A DNA stretch of 64,000 nt from contig NZ_JALDPT010000010.1 in NCBI RefSeq assembly GCF_022695515.1, forward strand, positions 1 through 64,000. Reading direction: 5' to 3'. Positions within the stretch are counted from its first letter, which is position 1. Each line of letters begins with the position of its first letter. Below the pieces are notes generated by a model. It did no database searches and had not been told where the DNA came from. It saw only the letters and a program-made list of their open reading frames with translations. The DNA comes from Phenylobacterium aquaticum. Lineage in GTDB: Bacteria; Pseudomonadota; Alphaproteobacteria; Caulobacterales; Caulobacteraceae. Shown here one piece after another: positions 29,136 to 39,489 of the stretch. The position numbers were made by a program, and so were the translations under genes.

Positions 29136-30246
29136 TCCGCCTCGGCCAGCCAGTCGGCCGAACGCATCTCCTGCAGGCGCGAGGCCGTGCGCTCGAATTC
29201 GAAGGCGCCGTCGCCCTCCGGATAAAGCTTGTCCGGATCGGCCTCGGCCAGGACGATCAGCTTGGTCTTGGCCTCATAGAGGGCGTCGATCAGGATCACC
29301 AATCTGCGCGCCTCCTCCCGCCGGTTGGCGGTCAGCTTCGGCAGATCTTCCAGGAAAATCGTGTGGAACCGGGCGCGATCGCCACATAGTCGTTGGGGCC
29401 GAGCGCCACGGCGCAGAGGCTCATGAAGCTCGCCCGCACCATGCCGCCGGCGGCGTGCGGCAGGTGGATCTTGCGGCCCAGCACCTCGACGGTCTCGCCG
29501 ACCTCCTCGGCCCCGTCCAGCAGGTCGCGCCACAGGGCCAGGAAGCTGCGTTGATTGTCGGGATCGGAGGGCGAGAACCAGGTCCCCGCAGCCCGCAGGC
29601 GGTCGAGGCGGTAGTCATGGCCGCCGGCCACGCTCACCACCTCCATCTTCGTCTTCAGCAGGTCGATGAAGGGGACGAAGAGCTGGCGGTTGATGCCGTT
29701 CTTGTAGAGCTCGTCGGGGACCCGGTTGGAGGTCGCCACCAGGGTCAGGCCGCGGGCGAACAGGGCCTCGAACAGCCGGCCGAGAATCATGGCGTCGGCG
29801 ATGTCGGTGACCTGGAATTCGTCGAAGCACAGCAGCCGGCTCTCGGCGATCACCACGTCGGCGACGGGCGCGATGGGGTCGTCGCCCTTGTGCTGGCCGA
29901 ACCGGGCCTTGCGGGCGGCAGCGTCGCCCTTGCGCCAGGCGTCGATCAGCCGGTGGATCTCGCCCATGAACACATGGAAGTGGACCCGGCGCTTCTTGGC
30001 CACCGGGGCCATCTCGAAGAACAGGTCCATCAGCATGGACTTGCCGCGCCCCACCGGCCCCCAGAGATAGACGCCTCTCTGGCCCTCGGGCTTGCGGAAG
30101 AAGGCGGAGAATCCCGACGGCTCGGCCTGGGCGAGGTCGTCCTCCAGGCGCACGAGCGCCTTCAGGCCCTGAGCCTGGGCGGGATCGGGGCGCAGGGCGC
30201 CGGAGGCCAGTCGGGCCTGATAGGCGGCGTTGAGCGGGGAGGCCAT
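29132..30246 (-). CDS. zapE: ZapE/AFG1-family cell division ATPase (frameshifted, probable sequencing error)
   Basis: Walker A WGPVGRGKSMLMDLF, HFHVFMGEIHRLI, Walker B LLCFDEFQVTDIADAMIL and sensor TSNRVPDELY are all present. Near 29371-29378 one base is missing; after it the conserved end resumes with RFHTIFLEDLPKLT and RRLVILIDALYE. Repair gives 371 residues, normal for the family. ZapE is a Z-ring-associated ATPase, and its AFG1 relatives act in mitochondria. The start at 30246 is chosen over one at 30273. Confidence 0.9.
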
Positions 30247-30337
30247 GGCCCCGCCTAACCCGGACGGGCGCAATTCTCAATCGCGCGCTTGCCCGCGCCC
30301 CCTTGCCCCGGCCGGGCGCCAAGGGCATGTTCGACGC

Positions 30338-30798
30338 ATGACGACCGCCGCCCCACTTGAGTTGCGCCTCGCCGACGAGGCCGCGACCAGGCCCTGGGCG
30401 CGACCCTGGCGCGGGCGCTCAGGCCCGGTTCGGCCATCTGCCTCTCGGGCCCCCTGGGCGCCGGCAAGTCGACCCTGGCCCGGGCCCTGATCCGCACCCT
30501 GACCACGCCCGACGAGGACGTGCCCAGCCCGACCTTCACCCTGGTTCAGTTCTACGAGGGCAAAGACTTCCCTGTCGCCCACTTCGACCTCTACCGCCTG
30601 ACCTCGCCTGACGAGGCCTACGAGATCGGGCTGGACGAGGCGCTGGAGGACGGGGCGGCCCTGATCGAATGGCCGCAAAGGCTGGAAGGCCAGCTGCCGG
30701 CCGACCGACTTGATATAGACATTGCGCTCGACGGGGAGGCGCGCCGGGCGCGGCTCGTGCCCCATGGCGTCTGGAGGGATCTTGAGCTCGGATCGTGA
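30338..30798 (+). CDS. tsaE: tRNA t6A37 threonylcarbamoyl adenosine biosynthesis ATPase TsaE (frameshifted, probable sequencing error)
   Basis: ATG at 30338 starts MTTAAPLELRLADEAAT. The frame breaks near 30388-30392, where restoring one base (probably a G in the GGG run) yields ALGATLARALRPG, then Walker A SGPLGAGKSTLARAL, PSPTFTLVQFYEG and FDLYRLTSPDEAYEIGLDEAL. The repaired length is 153 residues, normal for TsaE. It works with TsaB and TsaD in the t6A modification, which is essential in most bacteria. Its end overlaps the amgK start. Confidence 0.9.
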
Positions 30799-31873
30799 GA
30801 CCCTGAAGGCCGGGTTCCTGGCCGCCCACGGCCTGGCCGACGCGCGCCGCCAACCCCTGGCCGGCGACGCCTCCACGCGGGCCTATGAGCGGCTCTATCC
30901 CGCGGCGGGCGGCAGCCTGATCTTCATGGACCAGCCGCCCAGCGCCGAGACGCAACCCTGCACGCCCGCCATGACCCCGGCCGAGCGCCAGGCCGCAGGC
31001 TATAATGCGCTGGCCCGCCTGGCCGCCGGTCGGGTCGACGCCTTCGTCACCGTCGCCGCCTGGTTGAAGGCGCAGGGCCTGTCGGCGCCGGCCATCCTCG
31101 CCCAGGACGCCGCCAACGGCCTGGCGGTGCTGGAAGACCTGGGCGACGGCCTGTTCGCCAGCCTGATCCTGGAGGGCCAGGATGAGGCCCCGCTCTATGA
31201 CGCCGCCATCGAGGCCCTGGTCCGCCTGCACGAGGCGACCGCGCCCCCGGTGCTGGAGCATGACGGTCTGGCCTGGCCCCTGCTCGACTATGACGCCGTG
31301 GCGCTGAAGACCGCCGGCGACCTGTTGCCGGAATGGCTGCCCAAGCTGAAGACCGAGCTCGCCTTCACAGCCGAAGCCGTCGCCCAGTGGGACGCGATCT
31401 GGGCGCCGATCATCGCGCGCGGGGCGGCCGGCGCCAGCGTCTTCTGCCACCGCGACTATCACGCCGAGAACCTGATCTGGCTGCCGGACCGGACAGGGCC
31501 CGCCCGGGTGGGTCTGCTGGACTTCCAGGACGCAGTGCGCGCCCATCCCGCCTGGGACATGTCCATGCTGTTGCACGACGCCCGGCGCGACGTGACGCCG
31601 GAGCGGGAGGCCGCGTCGCTCGACCGCTATTTCGCCCTGCGCCCGGACCTCGACCGCGAGGCGTTCCTGGCCGACTATCACGCGCTGGGCGCGCTCAATA
31701 TCAGCCGCATCCTGGGCATCTTCGCCCGGCTGGTGTTCCGGGACGGCAAGCCGCGCTACGCCGCCTTCATGCCGAGGCTCTGGGGCTATCTGGATCTCTG
31801 CCTCGCCGATCCGTCGCTTGCGGACCTCAAGGCCTGGTTCGACGCCCATGTGCCGGCGGAGTCCCGCCAATGA
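30782..31873 (+). CDS. amgK: N-acetylmuramate/N-acetylglucosamine kinase AmgK (aminoglycoside-phosphotransferase fold)
   Basis: The APH-fold kinase shows the catalytic loop VFCHRDYHAENLIWL and the metal-binding GLLDFQDAVRAHPAWD. With the uridylyltransferase MurU directly after (4-base overlap) it forms the anabolic MurNAc recycling route that bypasses de novo UDP-MurNAc synthesis. The start is uncertain. A TTG at 30782 has GGAGG four bases upstream; an in-frame ATG at 30764 lacks a clear ribosome site. I prefer the TTG (363 residues). Confidence 0.88.
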   Translation: MSSDRETLKAGFLAAHGLADARRQPLAGDASTRAYERLYPAAGGSLIFMDQPPSAETQPCTPAMTPAERQAAGYNALARLAAGRVDAFVTVAAWLKAQGLSAPAILAQDAANGLAVLEDLGDGLFASLILEGQDEAPLYDAAIEALVRLHEATAPPVLEHDGLAWPLLDYDAVALKTAGDLLPEWLPKLKTELAFTAEAVAQWDAIWAPIIARGAAGASVFCHRDYHAENLIWLPDRTGPARVGLLDFQDAVRAHPAWDMSMLLHDARRDVTPEREAASLDRYFALRPDLDREAFLADYHALGALNISRILGIFARLVFRDGKPRYAAFMPRLWGYLDLCLADPSLADLKAWFDAHVPAESRQ

Positions 31874-32589
31874 CGACGCCCGGGCCGAAGATCGCCATGG
31901 TGCTGGCCGCCGGCATCGGCTCGCGCATGCGCCCGCTCACCGACGACCGCCCCAAGGCCCTGGTCGAGGTGGCCGGCAAACCGCTGATCGACCATGTGCT
32001 GGACCGCCTGGCCGAGGCCGGGGTCCAGACCGCCATCGTCAATGTCCACCACTTCGCCGACCAGATGGAGGCGCACCTCGCCAAGCGGACGGCCGCGCCG
32101 AAAATCGTCATCTCCGACGAGCGCGCCGGCCTGCTGGACTCCGGCGGGGGCATCAAGGCCGCCCGCCATCTGATCGGCGAGGACCCGATCCTGGTGGCCA
32201 ATATCGATTCGCTCTGGGTGGGCGGCGAGACCCCGCCGCTGGAGGCCATGAAACGGGCCTGGGATCCGGAGCGCATGGACATGCTGCTGCTGCTGGTCCC
32301 CCGTGACCAGGGCATCGGGCTGGAAGGCCCCCGCGGCTTCCGCATGGACGCCGAGGGCCGCATCACCCACATGGCCGATGACGCCAATCCCGCGCCGCTC
32401 GCCAATATCGGCTTCCAGATCATGAAGCCCCAGCTGCTGGACGATCAGCCGGACGGGCCCTTCTCCATCCTGCCGCTTTGGTGGCGGCTGCAGGACGAGG
32501 GCCGCATCTATGGCGTGGTGATGGACGCCTTCTGGCTGCACGTCGGCGACCCCAAGGCGCGGGAGGCCGCGGAAGCGCGGCTGACGTGA
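31870..32589 (+). CDS. murU: N-acetylmuramate alpha-1-phosphate uridylyltransferase MurU
   Basis: The 239-residue nucleotidyltransferase has the sugar-nucleotide signature MVLAAGIGSRMRPLTDDRPKA, with DSGGGIKAA and the metal-binding NIDSLW (in place of the usual DxD-type NxD). The end reads FWLHVGDPKA. ATGA overlap with amgK, GTGA overlap with addB. It converts MurNAc-1-P to UDP-MurNAc in the AmgK-MurU pathway. Confidence 0.88.
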   Translation: MTTPGPKIAMVLAAGIGSRMRPLTDDRPKALVEVAGKPLIDHVLDRLAEAGVQTAIVNVHHFADQMEAHLAKRTAAPKIVISDERAGLLDSGGGIKAARHLIGEDPILVANIDSLWVGGETPPLEAMKRAWDPERMDMLLLLVPRDQGIGLEGPRGFRMDAEGRITHMADDANPAPLANIGFQIMKPQLLDDQPDGPFSILPLWWRLQDEGRIYGVVMDAFWLHVGDPKAREAAEARLT

Positions 32590-35582
32590 GCCCGCGCCCC
32601 CTGCTCACCGGACCGGCCCCGCGCTGGTTCAGCATCCCGGCGCACCGTCCCTTCGTGCAGGACCTCGCCCAGGGGCTCTATGACGCCCTGGCCCCGCTGG
32701 GCCCCGAAACCCTGTCCCAGGCCGTGGTGCTCACCCCCACCCGGCGCGGCGCCCGGTCCCTGGCCGACGCCTTTGTGGCCGCCGGCGGCGGGCGCGCCGT
32801 CCTGCCCCCACAGATCCGCCCGCTGGGCGACCTCGACGAGGGCGAGCCGCCCTTCGAGCCCGGTGACCTGGCCGTCGACCTGCCGGCCGCCATCGCTCCC
32901 CTGCGTCGCCGGTTCGAGCTGATTGCACTGGTCAAGACCCACGAGGGCGCGCTCGGCCGCGACCTCGACGCCCCCGCCGCCCTGGAGCTGGCCGATGCGC
33001 TGGGCGCCTTCCTCGACAGCCTGCAGATCGAGGAGGTCTCGGCCGACAAGGGCCTGGCCGACCTGGTCGAGGCCGACTTGGCCGAGCACTGGAAGATCTC
33101 CCGCGAATTCCTGGAGATGGCGCTGGACGAATGGCCAAGGCGGCTCGCGGCCCTGGGTCTGGTGGATGTCAGCGCCCGCCGCGTGGCCCTGCTGAGGTCC
33201 CTAGCCGAGAAGTGGCGGATCGATCCGCCCAAGGGCGTGCTGATCGCCGCCGGCTCCACCGGCACCGCGCCCGCCACCGCCGACCTCCTGGCGGTCATCG
33301 CCCAGGCGCCCCAAGGGGCCGTGGTCCTGCCCGGCCTCGACGACGCCCTGGCCGATTCCGCCTGGGCCCAGGTCGGCGAGCAGCATCCGCAAGGCGCCAT
33401 GAAGCGGCTGCTGACCCGCGCCGGCCTGACCCGCGATGACGTCCGCACCTGGCCGGCCTCCGAGAGCTTCAAGAGCCAGGGCCGCTGGCGTCGCCGGGTG
33501 ATCAACGAGGCCCTGCGCCCGGCCGAGGCCACCGCCGACTGGCTGACCGCCATCGCCGCCCTGCGCGAGGAGGGTCAGGTCGACGGGGTCGATCCGATCG
33601 CCGAGGGGCTGAAGGGCCTCTCGATCCTCACCGCCCGCACCGAGGACGAGGCCGCCACGGTCGCCGCCCTGCTGCTGCGCGAGGCGCTGGAGGTTCCCGG
33701 CCGCACGGCCGCCCTGGTGGCCCCCGACCAGAACCTCGCCCGCCGGGTCGCCGCCAAGCTGGCCCGATGGGGCGTCGGCGCCGATAGCTCCGCCGGCCAG
33801 GCCCTGGCCGGCGCCCCCTGCGGGGTGCTGGCCGGACTGGTCGGCCGCGCCCTGGTCGATCCCCTCGACCCCGTCACCCTGTTGGCCATCCTCAAGCACC
33901 CCCTGGTGCGGCTGGGGCTCGCGCCCGAGGACCTGGCGCAGGCCCGCACCCTGTTGGAGCTCAAGGTCCTGCGCGGGCCCCGACGCACCGTCTGGACCGA
34001 GCTGGAGGACCGTTGCCCGGCTGAAGCCCGTGAGCTGCTCGACCGCCTGAAGGCCGCCCTTGGGCCGGTGCTCGGGATCGCCGAGGGCCCGCCGGCCGAC
34101 GCTGCCCGGGCGCTGGCCATGACCCTGGAAGGCCTCGCCGCCGACGCCATGGGCGCAACAGGCGCCCTGTGGTCCGGCCATGAGGGCGAGGCCCTGGCCC
34201 GTCTGCTCGCCGGCCTGATCGAGGACTCCGCCGGTCTGCCAGAGACGACCGCCCGCAGCTTCGCCGAACTGGTCCAGCGCCTGATGGCCGGCGAGACCGT
34301 GCGCACCGGCGGGGCCACCCATCCGCGCCTGCGCATCCTCGGCGCCATCGAGGCCCGTCTGACCCGCGCCGACCGGCTGATCGTGGCGGGGCTGGAGGAA
34401 GGCGTCTGGCCCCAGGGCGCGCCCATCGATCCCTTCCTGTCCCGGCCCATGCGCACGCGGCTCGGCCTGCCGCCGCCGGAGCGCCGGGTCGGCCTGGCCG
34501 CCCACGACTTCGCCCAGGCCGCCTGCGCCGCCGAGGTGGTGCTGCTGCACACCGAGCGCCGCGAGGGCGGGCCGGCGGTCAAATCCCGCTGGCTCTGGCG
34601 GCTGGAGACCCTCGCCCGTGGCGCGGCGGTCACGATCGCCGGCCGTCCCGAGGTGCTGGAATGGGCCCGGTCTCTGGACGCGCCCGAGGGCTACAGGCCC
34701 GCCAAGCGCCCGGCGCCGACTCCGCCGCTGGGCGATCGGCCGCGCCAGATGGCCGTGACCCGGGTCGAGGCCCTGACCCGTGACCCCTACGCCGTCTGGG
34801 CGCGCGACATCCTGCGGTTCTACCCCCTGCAGCGACCAGACGAGCAGATCGATTCCCGCGCCCGCGGCACGGCCATCCACTCCGCCTTCGAGCAGTTCGC
34901 CAAGGCCTATCCCGGCCCGGTCCCGGCGGACGGGGCGGCGATCTTCGAAGGACTTTATCTCGCGGCCCTCCGCCAGGAGGGCATGCCCGAGGAGTCCCTG
35001 GCCCGTGAGACGGCCTTGGCCCGGGAAGCCGCCGAATGGGTGATGGGCCTGGAGCGCGAGCGCCGCGCCGACGGCCGCGCGATCCATGTCGAACTGGAAG
35101 GCCGCCATGTGCTGGATCTGCCCGGCGGGGCCTTCACCGTCACCGCCAAGGCCGACCGCATCGAGATCGACCCCAAGGGCTTCGGCCACATCCTCGACTA
35201 CAAGACCGGCGCCGCCCCGTCCGAGAAACAGGTCCGCACCGGCTTCTCGCCCCAGCTGACCCTGACCGCGGCGATCCTGACCCATGGCGGGTTCAAGGGC
35301 CTCGGCTATCCCAGCCCCGGCGACCTGACCTATCTGGAGGTCACCGGCCGCAAGCCCGCCGGCCGGGTCGAGACCCGCGCCCACGCCGGCGAAGAGAGCG
35401 AAGAGGCCGCCATCAAGGCGCTTGAGGGCCTGGCGCTCCTGATCAACCGCTATGACGATCCGGCCCAGCCCTACGCCTCGCGCACCGCCCCGCAGTTCGT
35501 GAAGACCTACGCCAGCGACTACGACCACCTGGCCCGGGTGTTCGAATGGTCGGCCAGCGGCGAGGACGGGGACGGCGAATGA
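32586..35582 (+). CDS. addB: Double-strand break repair protein AddB
   Basis: The 998-residue product starts at a GTG overlapping the murU stop. The N-terminal inactivated helicase part has VVLTPTRRGARSLADAF (degenerate Walker A). The C-terminal nuclease domain carries RGTAIHSAFEQFA and the catalytic GHILDYKTGAAPSEKQV. With AddA it forms the end-processing helicase-nuclease that loads RecA at breaks, the alphaproteobacterial counterpart of RecBCD. Four-base overlap with addA. Confidence 0.94.
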   Translation: MSPRPLLTGPAPRWFSIPAHRPFVQDLAQGLYDALAPLGPETLSQAVVLTPTRRGARSLADAFVAAGGGRAVLPPQIRPLGDLDEGEPPFEPGDLAVDLPAAIAPLRRRFELIALVKTHEGALGRDLDAPAALELADALGAFLDSLQIEEVSADKGLADLVEADLAEHWKISREFLEMALDEWPRRLAALGLVDVSARRVALLRSLAEKWRIDPPKGVLIAAGSTGTAPATADLLAVIAQAPQGAVVLPGLDDALADSAWAQVGEQHPQGAMKRLLTRAGLTRDDVRTWPASESFKSQGRWRRRVINEALRPAEATADWLTAIAALREEGQVDGVDPIAEGLKGLSILTARTEDEAATVAALLLREALEVPGRTAALVAPDQNLARRVAAKLARWGVGADSSAGQALAGAPCGVLAGLVGRALVDPLDPVTLLAILKHPLVRLGLAPEDLAQARTLLELKVLRGPRRTVWTELEDRCPAEARELLDRLKAALGPVLGIAEGPPADAARALAMTLEGLAADAMGATGALWSGHEGEALARLLAGLIEDSAGLPETTARSFAELVQRLMAGETVRTGGATHPRLRILGAIEARLTRADRLIVAGLEEGVWPQGAPIDPFLSRPMRTRLGLPPPERRVGLAAHDFAQAACAAEVVLLHTERREGGPAVKSRWLWRLETLARGAAVTIAGRPEVLEWARSLDAPEGYRPAKRPAPTPPLGDRPRQMAVTRVEALTRDPYAVWARDILRFYPLQRPDEQIDSRARGTAIHSAFEQFAKAYPGPVPADGAAIFEGLYLAALRQEGMPEESLARETALAREAAEWVMGLERERRADGRAIHVELEGRHVLDLPGGAFTVTAKADRIEIDPKGFGHILDYKTGAAPSEKQVRTGFSPQLTLTAAILTHGGFKGLGYPSPGDLTYLEVTGRKPAGRVETRAHAGEESEEAAIKALEGLALLINRYDDPAQPYASRTAPQFVKTYASDYDHLARVFEWSASGEDGDGE

Positions 35583-38500
35583 GCGACCCGCAGCGCATCG
35601 CCGCCGATCCCGGCCTATCGGTCTTCGTCACCGCCAACGCCGGATCGGGCAAGACCAAGACCCTGATCGACCGGGTCGCCCGGCTGCTGCTGGCCGGCGC
35701 CGAGCCCGAGACCATCCTGTGCGTGACCTACACCAAGGCCGCCGCGGCCGAGATGCAGCGCCGCCTGTTCGGCCTGCTCGGCGACTGGTCGGTCTATGAC
35801 GACGCCCGCCTCAGCGCCCGGCTCGCCGAGCTGGAGGGTCGCGAGGTCGAAAGCTATGACCGCGAGCGCCTGTCCGCCGCCCGCGCCCTGTTCGCCCGCG
35901 CGCTGGAGACCCCCGGCGGGCTGAAGATCCAGACCATCCACGCCTTCTGCGAAAAGCTGCTGCGGCGCTTCCCCCTGGAGGCGGGGGTGTCGCCGGGCTT
36001 CCGGGTGATGGACGACGCCGCCAGCGCCGCCGTGGCCGCCGCCGCCCGCAAGGCGGTCGCCCGCCACGCCCTGAAGGGCGAGGGCGCGGTCGCAGAGGCC
36101 TATGCCCGGTTCTCCGTCGCGCTCGACTATCAGAGCTTCCAATCGATGTTCGCCGCCTTCGAGGCCCAGCGCGGACGGCTGACCGCCTATCTCGAGGCCC
36201 AGGGCGGGTTCGCCGGCGCCGTGGCCGATGTCTGGCGGGTCTGCGGCTTCGACCAGGCGGAGGATCCGCAGGTCCTGCTGACCGAGGCCATGGCCGATCT
36301 GGACCGCGGCCTGTGGCGGGCCGCCGCCCAGTTGCTCAGCGAGGGCGGCAAGCAGGACCAGACCAATTCCGCCAAGCTGGCCAAGGTCGCCGCCAATCCG
36401 GATGCGACCTTTGACGAGGCCGTCGGGGCCCTGTTCACCCAGGCCGGCACGCCGGCGACCTGGGTCGCCAAGACCTCGGGCCTGAAGTCGCGGGAGGACT
36501 TGCGCGAAGGCCTGCTGGCCGAGCAGGACCGGCTGGCCGCCGCGCGCGAACGCGCCGCCAGCGCCAGCGTCGCCTGGGACACGGCCTATGCGCTCGCACT
36601 GGCCGACGCCTATCTGACCGCCTACCGGTTCGAGAAGGCGGCGGTGGGCGGGCTCGACTTCGCCGACCTGATCGAGAAAACCCGCGACCTCACCGCGCTT
36701 CGGCCCCAGGCCGCCTGGGTGCTCTACAAGCTCGACGGCGGCATCGCCCACATGCTGGTCGACGAAGCCCAGGACACGGCCCCCGACCAGTGGGCGATCG
36801 TGCGCGCCCTGGCCGGCGAGTTCTTCTCGGGCGAGGGCCTGCCGACCCGAGGCGGCCTGACCCGCAACATGTTCGTGGTCGGCGACGAGAAGCAGTCGAT
36901 CTATTCCTTCCAGGGCGCGGCGCCGGAGATCCTGATCCAGGAGTTCGAGCACCACCGCGACCGCGCGGCCGGCGCCGGCCAGAGGTTCGAGCGGGTCGAT
37001 CTGCTGGCCTCCTGGCGCTCGACGCCGGAGGTGCTGAAGTTCGTCGACGCCGCCTTCGCCGCGCCGGAACGGGCCGCCGCCATCCTGCCCCGCCAGGGCG
37101 CCGGAGGCGATCCGGAGCCGATCCTGCACGAGGCCATGCGCAAGACCGACGCCGGCTGCGTCGATCTCTGGCCGCTCGAACGCGAGGTTCCCGGCGAGGA
37201 CCGCGAGGCCTGGGACGCGCCGCTGGACCAGGTCGCCGAGACCTCCGCCAACCGCCGCCTGGCCGAGCGCATCGCCGGCGAGATCGCCGCCCTGATCGCC
37301 CGGGGCGATGCGGTGTTCGACAAGGACCGCCGGGTCTGGCGGCCCGCGACCCCCGGCGACGTGCTGATCCTGGTCCGCCGACGAAAGGCGCTGTTCGAGG
37401 AGATCCTGCGGGCGCTTAAGCGTCGCGAAATCCCGGTGGCCGGCGCCGACCGGCTGGCGCTCTCCGAGCACATCCTGTTCGACGACCTGCTGGCTCTGGC
37501 CCGCTTCGTCCAGTTCCCCGACGACGACCTGACCCTCGCGGCCCTGCTCAAGAGCCCCTTCTGCGACATCGACGACGACAGCCTCTATGCGCTCGCCTTC
37601 GGGCGCGGGAAGACGCCGCTCTGGACCCGGCTCACCGATCGCGCGGACGAGCGGCCGGAATGGGGCGAGGCGCTGGCCTTCCTGACCCTGGCGCGGAGCG
37701 AGGCCGCCAGGCGGCGGCCGTTCGAGTTCTATTCCCACCTGCTGGGGGCCCGCGACGGGGCCGGCCGCACCCAGCGCGCGCGGATCCTGCGCCGGCTGGG
37801 GGCCGAGGCCCAGGATGCGCTGGACGAGTTCCTGGCCCAGGTGCTGGCCGCCGAGCAGCGGGGGATCGAGGACCTGGAGAGCCTGGCCGCCGCCCTGGTC
37901 AGCCTCGACATCATGGTCAAGCGCGAGCTGGAGGCCGGCCGCGACGAGGTGCGGGTCATGACCGCCCACGGCGCCAAGGGGCTGGAGGCGCCGATCGTCT
38001 TCCTGCCGGAGACGACGCTCAGCCGCACCGCCCGCGGCTCGCCGCTCCTGGAGACCGAGGCAGGAGGTTTCCTGTGGTCGTCCTCGACCAAGGCCGACGG
38101 CCCGGCCGCGGCGGCCGCCCGCGAACGCCGGGCGCGCAAGGACGAGGAGGAGGCCTTCCGCCTGCTCTATGTGGCGCTGACCCGCGCCCGCGACCGGCTG
38201 GTGCTCTGCGGCCGCATCGCCTCCAACGCCAAGGAGGAGACGCTGAAGGGCTGGTGGCGGGCGCTGAACGACGCCATGGCCCATCCCGACATTGCGCCCC
38301 AGGTGCGCCCGGTCCGCTCGGGCGAGATGGAATTCCAGCGGTTCGGCCGACCCCAGAACCCTTGATCGCCCGACCGCCTCCGGCGAGGCTGTCGCGCCCG
38401 CGCCAGCCTGGACCTCGGAGCCCGCGGCCCAGGAAGCCTTCGCCCGCTACGCTTCGCCCTCGGATCTGGGAGAGGACGCCGTCGCTCCCGCCGCCTCGCC

Positions 38501-39044
38501 CCTGGCCCGATCTCGGGGCCTGGGCCGGTTCCGGCGCGGCGAACTGATTCACCGCCTGCTGCAGGTGCTGCCCGACCTGGAGCCCGCCGGCCGCGAGGCG
38601 GCGGCACGGCGCATGCTGGCCCGCGAGCCCGACCTCGCCCCCGACCAGGCCGACGAGATGATCGCCGCGGCCATGGGCGTGCTGAACGACGACCGATTCG
38701 CCGAGGTGTTCGGTCCGGGTTCCCGCGCCGAGGTGGCGGTGGCCGGAACCGCGGCCGCCCTGCCCCCGGGCCTGGCCATTTCCGGCCGGCTGGACCGGCT
38801 GGTGGTGCTGCCCGACCGGGTGCTGGTGGCCGACTTCAAGACCAACCGTCCGTCCCCGGACCGCATCGAGGCCGCTGATCCCGCCTATCTGCGCCAGATG
38901 GCGCTCTATGCCGGGGTGCTGGCCGATGTGTTCCCCGGGCGCGCGATCGAGGCGGCCCTGGTGTGGACCGACGGGCCCAAGCTGATGCCCATCCCAGAAA
39001 TACTCATCGCCGAAACCCTTGCGGAGCTTGGTCGTAACGGTTGA
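35579..39044 (+). CDS. addA: Double-strand break repair helicase AddA (frameshifted, probable sequencing error)
   Basis: UvrD-type helicase: Walker A FVTANAGSGKTKTLIDRVA, CVTYTKAAAAEMQRRL, IQTIHAFCEKLLRRFP, LVDEAQDTAPDQW, VGDEKQSIYSFQGA and VMTAHGAKGLEAPIVFLPE, LLYVALTRARDRLV. Near 38345-38349 there is one extra base (a CC that should be C); removing it joins QRFGDPRTLDRPT to the C-terminal nuclease domain with ADFKTNRPSP. The repaired length is 1154 residues. As written, a stop at 38365 cuts off the nuclease. Confidence 0.92.
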
Positions 39045-39124
39045 TACGGGGATATGGGCCGCCCATATGGCGGAGCGAAACACGCCCGCCGCGCGTTGCG
39101 GATCGGCGTCAAAGGGAGCTTTAG

Positions 39125-39448
39125 ATGAGCACCGTAGCGGTCACCGACGAGTCCTTCGAGAAGGACGTCCTCCAATCCGGCAAGCCTGTGCTGGTCGACT
39201 TCTGGGCCGAATGGTGCGGCCCCTGCAAGCAGATCGCCCCGGCCCTGGAGCAGATCGCCGCCGAGCTGGGCGCCCAGGTCACCGTGGCCAAGCTGAACAT
39301 TGAAGAATCGCCGACCACCCCTTCGCGCTACGGCGTGCGCGGCATCCCGACCATGATGCTGTTCAAGGATGGCCAGATGACCTCGATGAAGGTCGGCGCC
39401 ATGCCCAAGCAGAAGATCGTCGAATGGCTGAACGAAGCCGGGATCTGA
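39125..39448 (+). CDS. trxA: Thioredoxin 1
   Basis: The 107-residue product has the active site FWAEWCGPCKQIAP, cis-Pro in VRGIPTMMLFKDGQ and a C-terminal helix. It is the general cytoplasmic disulfide reductant, here 80 bases after addA, with AGGGAG upstream of the ATG. That spacing leaves room for its own promoter. Confidence 0.97.
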   Translation: MSTVAVTDESFEKDVLQSGKPVLVDFWAEWCGPCKQIAPALEQIAAELGAQVTVAKLNIEESPTTPSRYGVRGIPTMMLFKDGQMTSMKVGAMPKQKIVEWLNEAGI

Positions 39449-39454
39449 CCCGGC
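39437..39454 (+). terminator. Possible terminator of trxA
   Basis: GCCGGG-ATCTGA-CCCGGC forms a 6-bp stem that includes the trxA stop codon, followed by TCGTCTT. Stem and U-tract are short, so this is tentative. Confidence 0.35.
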
Positions 39455-39489
39455 TCGTCTTGCGCCGGGCGGTCGTCTAGCGTCGGACC

